Below are positions 42,975 to 55,800 of a stretch of 64,000 nucleotides of DNA, piece after piece. Source of the stretch: Basidiobolus meristosporus CBS 931.73 (Eukaryota > Basidiobolomycota > Basidiobolomycetes > Basidiobolales > Basidiobolaceae); contig MCFE01000459.1 of the NCBI GenBank assembly GCA_002104905.1, forward strand, positions 1 to 64,000, given 5' to 3'. The position numbers were made by a program, and so were the translations under genes. The notes below the pieces were generated by a model. It searched no databases and was not told the DNA's origin. It worked only from the letters and a program-made list of their open reading frames with translations. The stretch's first letter is position 1; each line of letters begins with the position of its first letter.

Positions 42975-44950
42975 AGTAATTGACGTGCTCAACTTTATGT
43001 TTGTAGTATAGACACTCAAATCCCATCACAAACTCCTTGCATAGAAGCTGCAGATGTATCAAGTTGGCATTGGTAATCTGCTTCTGGATGAAGACTTCTA
43101 AAATTTCAGCATATGACTCCCAATGCTTCCAATGTACTCTTTATAAAGATGACTTCAGAAGGCTACTTGAACAAATGCATATCAAGTACATCTAGTCCTT
43201 GCATTTGTATTGTCACATATGTATATGAATATTGATTGGAGCCCAGGAGAAGCTTTGGGGTTGCAAATACACTGTGATATCTGGCTGTTTCTCTCAGGTT
43301 TCCCTGTTATCCTGAAGGGCTTATTCAGCTTGAAGTGTTCAGGTAATACTTGGCCATTAACAAAGACATATTGCAGAGAAGCAAATGCATTGCTCCCAGC
43401 AGACACTTTTGCTACAACCAATAACCTCTATCTTAAGCATCTCTAGTTTCCAATTAATTCCACATTCCCACCAATGGCTTGTAGCTTGCCAACCTTACTG
43501 CAATTGCATGCAGATATCTGCACATTCCCTTTTTAGGAAGATACTATTCCTAGTGTTGATGTTTGGATAATAATAATGTGTGTAAGTTATAAAGTAAAAT
43601 TCCTGAATCTCACACATTCTTAAGTAATATTATCCAGTGTGCCCAAAAAAACTGGCTCTCTTCTGATGGCTGGGGTGCATCCAGTGTAGGTAATTATATA
43701 TGCTTTGATATGATAGTTATTAAGTGGTGACCCACTGGAAAGCATACAAAACTCTTACAGGAAGCTGTCCAGGTTGGATGGTGATTTAGGCCCATATACC
43801 TGTGAGACTACCATCAGATCCCTGCTCTGATACCATATGATGAACAACCAATTAAGGTTAATCAATATCAGTGGCCAGCCAGATTTGCGGGTAGAGTGCT
43901 TGCTTAATGAGAATACATCAAATGCCAAGGCAAAGGCATGATCAGACATACCTTCAGAGAAGTCCTTTCTTCTTAGTGGTTTGTAATATTTGCCATCAAA
44001 TATATCCATAATGCTTGTACTTCATTAATACTGAGTGCCGCACTATAAAGTCTCACAATAATTAATGGACTGCATGAGCTTCTTTAGACAAGGTGTCAGT
44101 GAAATATATCTAGAGGGTTAGTAATGTTATCCTCTAAAGATGGTGAATATCCAACCAGTTGGACACCTTGCAATAGTGGTATTTTCCAGTGTGAATGCCA
44201 TGCAGCTATTAATACATGCTGTTAGCAGGTTGGTCTCTGGGTTATATGTTATCAGTTACATGACAGCTGCTCAGTTGTACCATGTAAATGGATAGTTACA
44301 TCCTGGAGTGATTTTGCTAAGAGGTAGTAGTAGCTCCTCAATGCCTTCATTACTAATATTTGTGGAAAACACCACCTCTCTAGCCACAACATCACTTCAT
44401 TCACCAGTAAATGTATTACTGGGCTTACTTGACTCCACAAAGTATCTGTGGCATTTTTTCAACAGGTGTTGTCTCATTGCCTGATGGGATTTTACTTGAC
44501 TCATGCAGGGTACAATTGTTAGGGAAGAGAGGCTTACAATCCATCAGTGAGCCTGCTTCTTCAGAGCTATCACTCTGTGTGCCATATTCAGAAGGCTGGG
44601 GTGAGCCTTAAGGTGTCACAAACTAACTTGACTCAGTTTGCACATGGTGACAAGTACTGCCTGATGCCATTACAGAAGTATCAAGTGGCCAGCAAGGTAT
44701 TGTTGGTATGGTAGTGACTGGTGAATGGTCAAGTATAGCATGTGTGGCAATACACTGGCCATGATCCTTATAATACTTTCTATGCTGTCTGTGTGCTTCA
44801 TGGCTGAATGGCTTGCTACAATGACCATATGGTCTTTTTCTCTTCTCTTACAGCATTGAATCAAAGTAGTCTTGTCCATAGGGCAAACAGTTTGATACTC
44901 AGGAATATAATGCCATTATATCACTCTCTGGTATCATAAGTGCTTTGTAT
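42975..44950 (-). pseudogene. tnp2-family transposase remnant
   Basis: Minus-strand pieces match the tnp2 family (Pfam Transposase family tnp2, as in fungal Plavaka elements). At 43755-44009 there is a FDGKYYKPL block, a WPLILIN block, and then GPKSPSNLDSFL, all characteristic of that family's central region. The N-terminal Cys/His-rich segment is near 44780-44870. Frameshifts and stops are frequent. DNA cutting and joining at element ends is the expected role of an intact protein. Confidence 0.7.
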
Positions 44951-44954
44951 TGAT

Positions 44955-45334
44955 TGTACTTTAGGGCTAATAATCATATATAGTGCCAGTTAATACCAGT
45001 GGACCAATATAGTGCCAGATAGTACCAGTGGACCAAGATAGTGCCATGCATTTTTGTGACATGTTACAAGCCACAGGAGCTAGATTCAGAGTGCCATGGG
45101 CATTAAGTACCAGATACATATCTTCAATCCTTTTGTGCACTTACACATGCTGTACAACATTAACCTAAAAAAAAAGCCAAAAAATGGATTTTTTCAAAAA
45201 CAATGGGTGAAACACAGGGGCTGCTCTGCATGAAGATGCAGAGCTATGTTGCACACTCTGTGGCCAAGTATAGGCTCACTTGGCCTCCCTGGTACACTAT
45301 GGCATCATTTGGCACTCTCCAACTGAACAAGTCT
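44955..45334. mobile_element. One arm plus loop of a foldback MITE
   Basis: It corresponds to the reverse complement of the loop and one arm of the MITE at 4245-4978, with a local duplication of the GTACCAGTGGACC word. It ends CAAGTCT at 45334, followed by AAT. The other arm and adjoining tnp2 sequence are lost. Confidence 0.75.
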
Positions 45335-45337
45335 AAT

Positions 45338-46650
45338 ATCCCCAGTAGAGAAAGCAGTATATTTGCTGCAAGGAAGAAACTAAAGTAGCTCAATATCACA
45401 GCCAAGCATAGAGCCATTTCCCATTATAACAGCACAGGAACACCATACAGTCTTTGAAGCATAACAACAGTGCCCAAAAATAAAGTCCACAGAAAACAAA
45501 TCACAGCATAAGAGGGCAAAAATGCAATGTTTATACCAAAGCCTAAAAATCAAAAGACATTGAAGATCCATGAAGCCATTGAGTGCAATGAGGTAGAGTT
45601 GGCTAATATCTAAGAGGTCATTAGAAGCCTAGCTTTCCATCACCTTAAGGCCAGCATACTATGGGACCATCAGGAATTCAAGGCCAAGCAGAATATGCTT
45701 AACTTGCTCCATGAGCATTATCCTAGATTCAAACAAGTAAACAGATTTTGGGTTAGCATTGGTATGCTAGAAAAGTATCTCAAAAATAGCAGAAGCTATC
45801 AAAGGCAGAAGAGCAAGGGCATAATGGCCAAAAGCCAGTGGCTTGCTTCAGAGCCTGTTACAAGCACAGCCCAAAGCCCCAAACAAGCATCAAAGAGACA
45901 TCAGGTAGCTAGAGGAGCACCAATAATGAAAAAGCAGGCAGTCACAGATGCACCAGCACAACATTTACTAAGGTAGAAGCATAGTTCTACTCTAAAAGCC
46001 CTCAGTCAAAGTAGCAGTGAAGGACTGGCAGTGATAAAAACAAGAGACTACCTTAGGTGCCCATAACAGCATGTGCTGAGAGCTCAAAACAAGCAGGAAA
46101 GAAGCATCCAATTGCATGCAGAGTGGAAGCAAGGGACAAGCAGGCCAAAACAGATGCATCAGAGCAGCATTTATCAAGCAGAAAATGTAGTTCAATACAA
46201 GAAGTACATAGACAAAGTAGCTCTGAAAGACCTGCCAGTGATAAATGAAAAGGTAAAGGGTAAAAGGTCTACCCAAGCCAGAGACAGGGAAGTGTGAGAA
46301 AAAAGCTGCAGTTCTTGCCAATTAATGCCATAGGCCTGGAAGTAACTGAATCTGATCATAGCCAAGAACAATTGCCCAACAAGGAAAGAGATGTTTTCAC
46401 AAGAGTTGGAAGCTCAGCCAGTTAAGCTACACTCCAGTGAGGTAGATGAATTGCCTTTCTCTGGAAATTCTTCTACCACAGCCTCCATGTCCTCAATTGT
46501 TGACATAGTGGAGATCCCTCTAAGAGACAAGGTAACAATGTCAAGAACTCAAAAGGTAAATCACAATGCCTTTTGTAGTTTTTGGAACAATCATAGGCAC
46601 ACCAAGAGGTTGCAGCACTTGGACAGGTTCATTACAATAATTTTGATAGG
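45338..46650 (+). pseudogene. Second gene of tnp2 element 1, with internal tandem repeat
   Basis: It matches 54265-55560. The readable middle part has 'NLLHEHYPRFKQ', followed by two copies of a repeat of about 206 bp (roughly 45830-46035 and 46036-46243) rich in Ser, Gln, Lys and Ala. Stops interrupt it (near 45976 and 46060). I do not recognise the protein family. Confidence 0.55.
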
Positions 46651-46654
46651 GAAC

Positions 46655-48352
46655 TAATTCTGCCTAAAATTGTACAAAAATTTTTGATCTGGTATTATAG
46701 ATCTTGCTGTATCAGTTATTAATATCTTTGCACATTCCATCACTCCAGTTTGCTGTGGCAAGTATGGTAGAGTAGTCTTTTGCTTTATCCTATGAATTTT
46801 GCAGAAATGAATGACAAGTCTTGATGTATTTTCACCATTATCTGAGCATATTTTCTTGATTCATTCACCAGTTTCTCTCTCCAACATGACTTTAAGCTCC
46901 CTGAGATTCAACAGAGCTTCTTTCTTTCTTTCCATAAAGTGGAACCATTTGTAACTTCTATAATTATCAATACTGATGATTAAATACAATGTACTACCAA
47001 GGACTCATTTTGCATAGGTCCAAGCAGATCTTGCTGAGTCAGATCTAATTTTTTCTTAGTTTTGCTTAGCCCAGAGCTCTTGAGCAGTGTCTGGTCTGTC
47101 TTCAATATTTGTAGGCTTCACATTGCTCTAAGCTAGTTGGGGGATCAATTTGTATTCCAGAAATTAACCAACTGTTAATAATTTTGCACAAATAATCACA
47201 ATTGATGTGTTCAAATCCAATGTGACAAAGCATTGATGCTTCTTCATTTAACTTACTTATATTGGATTCCAGATATGATGGAATGTAAGTAAGCTTGTAT
47301 AGATTCTGATCTCTGATACCCAAAGTAATATGAGCACCATTTTGATCAGTTTTCCCGCTTAAAGAATTGCCAAAACTAAAACTGAGTCCTACTGCAGTGG
47401 CCTTGCTTACAGTTGGTAGGTGCTTGGTTATTTTGGGTACACAGAGTACCTCTTTGAAGGTCACTGTGTGGCTTACTTCACTACATCTAAGGTTGACTTG
47501 GATAATTCCTGCTCCAACTGCATCAAGTGTTCTATTGTCATCCATGAAAACCTTCTTGGTTGGAGCTTGATGACAGTTGGTAAAGGTTCTTTTTGGTGTG
47601 TAAAGTCTTGAGACTCTCCATAGTCACTATTCTACATCTGAGCATCCTTGTTTGTGATCATATCTAGTGAGGACATGAATAGTCTATCTTCAGATGTAGC
47701 AGGATTTCTGTATTCAGGCTTTTTCTAGTGATTATCTCTCTTCTGCAGGCTCCAGTCTGTTGTGTGGCCTTTCCTTTAGCAGTAGTTGCAAAGCAGGTTG
47801 CTGTGGCCCATAAAGGGTATTGAGTACCTTCCTTGCAGGTTATGACTGCTTATTAAAGCATCTCTTTTTCCTTTTCATTGGCACTTAATATATTAACTCC
47901 TCATCCAGGAGCTTGTCAAATTGGTTATTTAAGTTCAGGTCTTTAGTTCTAGACTCTAGGGCTAATACAAGGCCCTGAGACTTGTCTGTCAGGCTATTCA
48001 GGATGGCAAATATCATATCCTCAGCAGTAGTTGGTACACCAAGATATTTCATATCATCCACCAGCAGGATAATTCATTTACTTATATTTTCCATATCTTC
48101 TCCTAGAAAATTCTTTGTAGTTAGGAATATTTATCTAAAATATATCTTTTTTGAAGATAAACATGACTGGTATCTGTCTTCTAATGCCTTCTAGACATTC
48201 TTGGCTATTTTTGCTCTTGAGCATTGAGGCAGTAATTTGTCACTTACAGTAAGGCAAATGTGGTTATAGGCATTTTACTCTTTCTTCAGTACCTTAAGGC
48301 TTCCTTTCCAACATCTTCAGGAGGGCATTCTTCACCCATAAAATTTTGGATA
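46655..48352 (-). pseudogene. Copia-B copy 5: gag to integrase remnant
   Basis: On the minus strand, from 48352 down, come gag remnants (the TTDED-like and LLDEEL-like blocks near 47900-48050), a zinc-knuckle region near 47770-47850 and a protease to GAG-pre-integrase region (47102-47545, ITLGIRDQNLYKLTYIPSYLE). The beginning of the integrase and the PQQNGV-like region lie near 46660-46800. Many stops and frameshifts occur. No LTR is present at either end. It is head to head with the next fragment. Confidence 0.75.
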
Positions 48353-50425
48353 TAATGCCTTAAAGTACCAGATGCAATAACAAAGTACCTTAACTGCATT
48401 TGCCTCAATGTCAAAGAGAAATTGCTAATTCAGTGCACACAAGCAAAGACTGCAAAGAATGCCAGGAAGGCATTAGAAGATATATATCAGTCATGCTCAG
48501 CTGCTGAGATAATGTAGTTTAGACAAAGGTTCTTTACTATAATGATTCTGCCAGGGGAAGAAATGGAAAATACACTTGGCATCCCTGGTACACTATGGCA
48601 TTGTTTGGCACTCATGGCTCAATGTGGCACCATCCCACAAAACAAGTCTAATATACATCAAAGCTCTTCTCCCACTTGCGCTAAATTCCTGAGATAATGC
48701 AAGACCCTACTGTACCATACTCCCTACCATAGAATGGTGTGTCAGACTGTGCAAACAGATCAACAAAATTATCCTATGATGATTGGGTGGAATCAGTAGC
48801 CATAGCTGTATACCTTGAAGATAGGAGCTATGGAATCATACTTAGTGATCCTTCTCTATTTGAGGCATGATATAGATATAGACCAAGTGCACAACATCTC
48901 CAAGTATTTGGGTGCACAGCATATAACACAAAGCTGTTCAGAAATCTGGCAAATTTGTGCCAAAGAGTTTGAAATGCATATGTTTGGGTTACTAAAATGA
49001 GATTGAAGCATATACACTCAGCAATACTCATACAAAGAAGCTAAGCAAGTCCAGTGGTGTGTTGCTTATTAGACACTCAAAATATTTGCCTATAATAACA
49101 TCTGACAATGAAAAAAGGATTAAATCAAGTCCACCAATAGTCAGGAGTGACTGAGAGTAAGAATTATGAGACTTTTCTCTCTATAGCAAGTTCTATAAAC
49201 ATGGTTTAGCCTGAATCAGTACGCAGGAATAGCACAGAAGTGATCATTCCAGTTTCCAAGCTGGGATATTCAATGGGACAAGAAATTGCGCAAACTACTA
49301 TATTGATGATGGTATAAACCTAGCCTATGCCTGTTCAGTCTATGTTGATGGGACCTCAACTGTAAAAGGGGTCTTAAATAGCCCTCAGATAAAAATTTGG
49401 AGATCTGCATTGAGTGAGGAGTATCAGGCTCTGATGGGAATCAAACTTGCAACTAAGTTAAGTAATCAATAATCAGGAAATTAACTGGATACAGCTAGGC
49501 CTTCAGGACAAAATGCACAGATGACAGTACAACTGAATAGTAAAAAACAAGACTTGTGGCCAAAGTATACTTTCAAATAAAAAGACTGGACCAAACTAAG
49601 ACTTCCCCACTGGTAACCATGCTTAATACCATCAGAGTGGGATTGGCTATGGCAGACAAATATCAGTTTGTGATTTATCACATGGAAATAAAAGCTTCAT
49701 TTTGAAATAGAGAGCTGAATAAAAATGTGTACAAGTACCAGCCTGAGAAGTTTGCTGACCAAGATAATCCCCATTTGGACAGCAGGATTAAGAAATCTCT
49801 GCATAGTCTAATACAATTGCCCAGAGCCTGGAGTTGCAAGATAGATTTATATTGTTAGTCATTGAGTTCTCAAAGGAGTACTGCAGACTAAAGTATCTGC
49901 CATAAGCCAGATATAGAAAGTCCAGTTATATTAGCTCTATATGTGGATTACCTTATTACAGCTATTAATAACCAAGAAACACTGGTACAGACTAAATCAA
50001 GCCTATCTAAGGCATTCTAAATATCCAATCAATGAGAACTCATTTATGACTTAGAGATAAAATTCTTCAGAAACAGAAATGCCTGGACTATTGCCCTAAG
50101 TCAATCCAGATATATTCAAGATATACTAATGAAGCACTAAATGGAAAACTGCAAACCAGCAGCTACCCCAACAGTGACAAACCTTAACTGGGTCAAAATT
50201 CAACTAAAGCAAGAGAGCTTGTAGCCATCTGAGAGCCCAAAATTCACTCACCAGTCTATGATTGGCTGTCTGATATGTATTAGGATTGGAACATGTCCAG
50301 ATATCTTGTATTCAGCAGTAGTTGTCAGCAATCATATTCAGAACAGGATCTTGTGGGATGCTCTGATGCTGATTGGGGACAAAATATAGAAGACAGATGA
50401 ACTACAACACTCTATGAAAATTAAT
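48353..50425 (+). pseudogene. Copia-B copy 6: gag, integrase, RT and RNase H scraps
   Basis: Plus-strand gag sequence (48353-48571, KNARKALEDIYQS region) is cut by a MITE end (48572-48649). Sequence then continues in the integrase Glu region (48650-49020), the IN/RT linker, reverse transcriptase (49380-50000) and the start of RNase H (50330-50425). The stretch between gag and integrase is deleted. It is heavily mutated, with no open frame above 100 codons. Confidence 0.65.
48572..48649. mobile_element. MITE terminal fragment (78 bp)
   Basis: It matches the last 78 bp of the MITE at 4245-4978 and ends CAAGTCT followed by AAT. Only one end survives; the sequence on its left switches directly to copia-B gag. 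Confidence 0.75.
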
Positions 50426-50799
50426 TTGGTCCTGCCGGTGGATCCAATCCAGATCAGCTGTGAGGATCCTGCTTAGAGACCATCATAGTACCATCAGCTT
50501 GGAGTTAGTGACCCTCCTAACAATGTTATGATGGGATCACAATGGTGCTTTGCTAATTTTAAAACCAAATAAAGGGATAAAAGTTGATGATATTTTATTG
50601 GTGCTGTGACAATATTTGCATGGTAATGTTGCAGTCTTTTAGCACTCCATGACTATTTCAAATGGATCCAATAGGCCGGGGCATCCAATAGCCTTACATG
50701 GAAAGAAACTTGACAGTATTTTGATGGCCTCACAGCAAGACTCTGATGGCATTATACCAGCAGTATGACAGCCTACAACTGGCTCTGTATAATGCTACC

Positions 50800-53620
50800 A
50801 CACCAACTTACCAAATGGTATTACCGTTTCTACCTCCCCTTGTGCAATTCATATATTCCACTGCAGAGTCACCCCTCTTTATTTGCTTACCCACTACTAC
50901 CTTGGGTATTCCACATATAGATTGAATCAAGAGAAACTATGGCCTCCTGCTTACTAACCTCAACAAAGACACACACCTGCTGCAATTGACATACTTTTAT
51001 CACCTCAGCTTTACAGCTTTTTAGTATGATACTTACAAAGTTGCCATATACCTTGTACTGCTGCTAACATATACATTTTGCAAACATATGCTTGGTTGTT
51101 GCCACTTCTGACAAGAATACCTCCTGTACATCCGCAAAGAACTTCTTGGTAGTTAACGAATATATTCCGTCACCCTGCTGGATTCTAGTCCCCCTTATAG
51201 GTGCGCTTTGCTTTTTGCTTGTGTGCATTCCATATTGAATGATATAGAAGTTGACTTGTGACCATGAGAAGTCTGGCATACCTTGGTAGAGTTTTCCTGA
51301 TAAAAATTAGTTGCTTGTTGCACCCAACCCAACTTTGCATTACATAACTGATTACCCACAAATTGGGGCTGCTTAGCTTCTTGATGCCATAGGCATAGAT
51401 GTCTCTATGTGCACATCTGTCCTCAGTAGTTCCTACTTTTCCTGGCTGTCCTCTATGTGCCAACTCATCACATCCATGATGGTCTTGAAGGTAATATTCT
51501 TGATGAGATTGTGATATGTTAGTACCTGCAACTTGACTTGTCTCCCTCTCTCCCCACACATCTGCTCCACAGGAAACTCCCAAAATGTGAGGCAAGACCC
51601 AATATTCTCCATATACCGTGTAAGATGGAGTAGAAAATGGATACAGTAGTGGCAGAGATACATGAGTTTAGCTTTATGTTTATAGTAAAGCCCCTCAAAT
51701 CCCATCACAAACTCCTCTCACAACACCTGTAGATGCGTCTAGTTGCCGTTGGTGATCTGCTTCTGGATAAATATTCCTACAATGTCCACATATGCCTCCT
51801 AATGCTTCCAATGAACTCTTGGTAGGAATGGCTTCAGAACACTATTTGAATAAATGCATATCCAGTGGATCCAGTCCTTGCATTTGTATTGTAGCATATG
51901 TGTATGAATATTATTTGGAGCCCATGAGAAGTACTTAGGGTAGTGGATACTCTGTAATATCTTGCCAATTCTTTCAAATTACTCCGGTATCTTGAAGGGC
52001 TCTTTTAGCTGGAAATACCCCATGTACAACTTGGTCATCAGTATATGGATATTGTTGAAAAGCAAATGCATTGCTCCTAGTAGAAAGCTTTTGCTCCAAC
52101 AGATACCCTCTATCTTAAGTATCTCCAGTTTCTAATTGATACCATATTCCGGCCAATGGTTTATAGCTGGCCCACTTTGCTGCAATTACATGCTGCCTTA
52201 TGTACATTCTCTCTGTGGAAAGATGATGTTCTTAGTGCTGGTGGTTGGGTAATAATAATGTATATGTTATGCAGTAAATCCCCTGGATCTCACACATTTG
52301 ACAACAATACCATCCATTGTGCCCAGAAAAACCTGCTATCTTGCTGATGACTGGGGTATCTACAATGCAGATAGTAATATACACTCTTACATGACAGCCA
52401 TTTACAGTTATCCTGCTGGATAGCATACAAAACTCATCCAGCAATGGATACAGGTAGCTATCCAGGTTGGATGGTGATTTAGGCCCAGATACCAGTGAGA
52501 CTACCATCAGATTTTTGCTCCAATACTGTTAGTTGGGCAGCAGATTCAGATTGATGAGAATCAGTGGCCAGCAGGATTTGCTGGTAGAGTATTTGTTTAA
52601 TGAGAATCTATCAAGTGCTAAATCAAAGGTGGTCATACATACCTTCAAAGTAGCCCTTGCTTCTTGGTTGTTTGTAATGTTTGCCATCAAATATATTGGA
52701 TACAATTGTGCTTGATTGATACTGAGTGTAGAACTGTATAGCTTTGCAGTATTTGTTGGACTGCATCAGCTTCCTCAGACAGTATATGGCCAGAATATAT
52801 CTGGAGTGTCAACAATGTTTTCCCTCACTGGTGGTGGATTCCTGACAATTTGGACATGTTGTAATGGTAGCATTTTCAGATGTAAATGCTATGCAACTGT
52901 TAGCACATGCTGGAACCGGGACAGTCTCTGGATCATATGTTGCCAGCTGCATGATGGTTGTCAACTTGTACCATGAGCATGGTGAGTCGCATCCTGGAAT
53001 GATTTTGGCAAGAAGTAGTAATAAATCCTCAAAGCCCCCATTACGGATATTAGTGGAAATGTGCCACTTCTCTAGTCACAACATTACATCATTCACCAGT
53101 AGATGGATGATTGGGCTCACCTGGCTCCATAAAGTATCCTTGGCATTTGCTTCAGCAGGTGTTGTCTCATTGCATATATGGGTTTGACCAGGCTCATATG
53201 TGGTACTGTTGTTGGGGGAGATGGGCTCAGAATCCATCAGTGAACCTTCTTTGTCAGAGCTATCACTCTGTGTGCCATATTTAGAAGGCTGTGGTGAACC
53301 TAAGGGCATCACAAACTTACCGGACTCAGTTTGCGCAAGGTGACAAAGATGGCCAGGAGCCAATACAGAAGAGAAGTATCAACTGGTTGGAAGATAATGT
53401 TGGTACAGTAGTAACCAATGAATGGTCAAGTATGACTTGGGTGGCAAAACACTGGCAGTGATTCTTCTTATACTTCCTATGCTTACTGTGTGCTTTATGG
53501 CTGAGAGGCTTGCCACAATAGCCACATGATCTTGTTTCTCTTTTCTTACGGTGTTGAGTCAAAGTAGCCTTGTCCATGGGGTAAACAGTTTCACCTTTAA
53601 CAACTTAATGCTGCTATATC
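50800..53620 (-). pseudogene. tnp2-family transposase remnant (longest copy)
   Basis: Reading the minus strand from 53577: an N-terminal Cys/His-rich motif (CGYCGKPLSHKAH then HCQCF, near 53445-53530), then an acidic Ser-rich linker with TQSDSSDKEGS (near 53250). A CPNCQ pair lies near 52850-52870 and an FDGKHYK block near 52680-52700. Then 52232-52507 carries GPKSPSNLDSYLYPLLDEF, the VDTPVISKIAGFSGHNG block and CQMCEI, all typical of tnp2/Plavaka transposases. Downstream pieces at 51064-51708 may be the C-terminal region. Several frameshifts and stops are present. Assignment rests on the GP-x-P and GH-x-C-x2-C type motifs. Confidence 0.75.
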
Positions 53621-53840
53621 ACTTTTTGGTCAATACTCATATGAACTTACAACAGTCTTGTATTTGAGACATTCCACTTACATGAATGTAAGATTCAATG
53701 ATGACCTGCCATAGTAAGCACTATAAACAAAATTGTGGCACCACATACACCCATATATGAAGCACTATTTCCCCATTGGTTTGTCTCACTTCCATATATA
53801 TGCCACCAAAACATAAAGCAAAGTTGTCAGGCTCACAACC
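53621..53840. promoter_or_regulatory. Divergent centre of tnp2 element 2
   Basis: About 220 bp lie between the two divergent genes. The same sequence, inverted, occurs at about 2195-2400. Shared promoters are likely from the layout; no specific box was identified. Confidence 0.35.
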
Positions 53841-55800
53841 ATGCCCTCCTCTGACAGCAGCAGAAGAATGGTTGGACAACAGCTTGCTTTGGCATTCAGT
53901 GCAACAAGTGTAGCTACATTCAAAAAAAGCCCTGTGGAGTGTGTGCCCATTGAAGGTAATAATGCGGACTCCTCAGGCTCTCAGTCAAGCAGGCAATTGA
54001 GAACCTCTGCTGAGCCACAAGCTGACTGTTATGCTCAGGCAGATGAGAGTGTAGCAAATGCAGTACCCTCAGTTGAAGATCAGCAAGTGGCTGTCATAAC
54101 ATCACCACCCCCCATATTAGCAAGTATGTTGTCAACTCATACCAATGCATTAATGAAGTAATTAGGTGCAGCGGCTGATTGTAGAGATGCAATGACCCAG
54201 AAAAGTCATTGAACAGTCCAGACACAGGATGAGCAGATAAAAGGTGTACAGCAATAAATATCTTGGGGAGAGAAAGCAGTATCTTTGCTGCAAAGAAGGA
54301 ACCATAGTAGCTTAATGCCAGAGCCAAGAACTGTGGCATTTTCTGATGTAGCAGCAGAGGAACACCATAAAGTTTTTGAAGCACAACAACAGTGCCCAAA
54401 GAAAAAGCCCACAGAGAAACCTATCACAGTGTGGGAAGGAGACAATGTGGTGTTTATACAAAAGCCTAAAGATTATAAACATTGAAGATCTGTGATGCTA
54501 TTGTGTGCAATAATGAAGAGTGGGCTAATATACAAGAGGCTGTCAGAAGTCCAGTACACCATCCCCTTAAGGCTGGCATACCATTGGACCATCAGGGACT
54601 TAAGGCCAAGCAGAATACACTTGACTTATTCCATGAGCAGTATCCTGGATTCCAAAAGGCAATGGACTTTGGGCCAGCATTGGTATGCTAAGAAAGTATC
54701 TTAAGAATAGCAGAAACTATCAAAGGCAGAAGAACAAGGGTGCCATGGCTAAAAGCCAGCAGCTTCCTCAGGAGCCTGTTACAAGCAGGGCCAAAAGCTC
54801 CCAACAAGTGTCAAAGTGATGTCAGGTAGCTGGAAGAGTGCTAATCAGGGACAAGCAGGCAGACACAGATGAGCCAGCACAACATTTATCAGGGAAAAAG
54901 CTTAGTACCACTCAAGAAGCACCCAGTCAAAGTAGCAGTGAAGGACCTGGCAGTGATAAAAGCCAGTGGCATTTACAGGAGCCTATCACAACTACAGTTG
55001 AGAGCTCAAAACAAGCATAAAAGAAATGTCAGGTTACCAGAAGAGCACCAGCAAGGGACAAGCAGGCCAAAACAGAAGTGTCAGAGCAGAATTTATCCAG
55101 GAGAAAGTGTAGTTCATTACAAGAAGCACTCAGACAAAGTAGCAGTGAAAGACCTAGCAGTGATAAAGGAAAATGTAAAGGGAAAAATGTCTACCCAAGC
55201 CTGAGACAGGGAGGCATGCAAAAAAAGCTGTAGTTCTTGCCAATTGATGCTGCAAGCCAGGAACAGACTGAATACCATCATAGCCAAGAAGAATTATCAA
55301 CAAGAGGGCAGCCATTCTCATAAGAGTTGGAAGTGCAGCCAGTAGATCCACACTCCAGCAAGGTAGATGAGTTTGCTGAAGAAGGCAATTTGTCTACCAC
55401 AGCCTTCACAGCCTCCACTTCCTCCGTTGTTGCCAGAATGGAGATCCCGCTGACAGACAAGGCTACAACATCAAGAGCTTGAAAGACCATCACAATGCCT
55501 TCAGTGGAGTTTTGGAACATTAATAGGCACACCAAGAGGTTGCAGCACTTCTTCAAGAGCAGTGCTCATGAAAATGCACTGAGATATTGCAAGGATTGAT
55601 TGCAAAGACTGGCAGAAGAGGAGCTAGACCTTGCAGTGCTGGCTGAAGACCAAGATGTGTGGGAACCAGTAAATGAACAGTGGCATAAAGCTGTTGCATT
55701 TCTGCCAAAGTTGTGGAACCAGAGCATTACAGCAGAAATACCTATTGAGTGGTGGATCTTAATGGAGTTACTTGCTTAGTGTGGGGTTGGGCTTAATGTT
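53841..55800 (+). pseudogene. Second gene of tnp2 element 2 (unrecognised protein, internal repeat)
   Basis: It starts at ATG 53841 (MPSSDSSRRM). The first 106 codons are open to 54161, then stops and frameshifts appear. Readable blocks include AAEEHHKVFEAQQQCPKK, 'EWANIQEAV', and 'DLFHEQYPGFQKA' (54482-54691). Two copies of a 207-bp (69-codon) repeat follow at about 54751-54957 and 54958-55164, with SSKQA, RDKQAKT and QSSSE-type words. I do not recognise the family. By position it would be an accessory gene divergent from the transposase. Confidence 0.55.

Larger units (their letters stand above)
42975..46650. mobile_element. tnp2 (CACTA/Plavaka-like) element 1, decayed
   Basis: A minus-strand tnp2 transposase remnant (42975-44950) and a plus-strand second gene (45338-46650) face away from each other, as in the better preserved copy at 50430-56165. 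About 600 bp around the divergent centre is replaced by half of a MITE (44955-45334). The outer ends are not identifiable. Confidence 0.7.

Noticed and set aside
42960-43011. Novel C-terminal tail on gypsy-2 Pol
   Set aside because: The tail is translated from adjoining tnp2-element DNA after truncation of the element.
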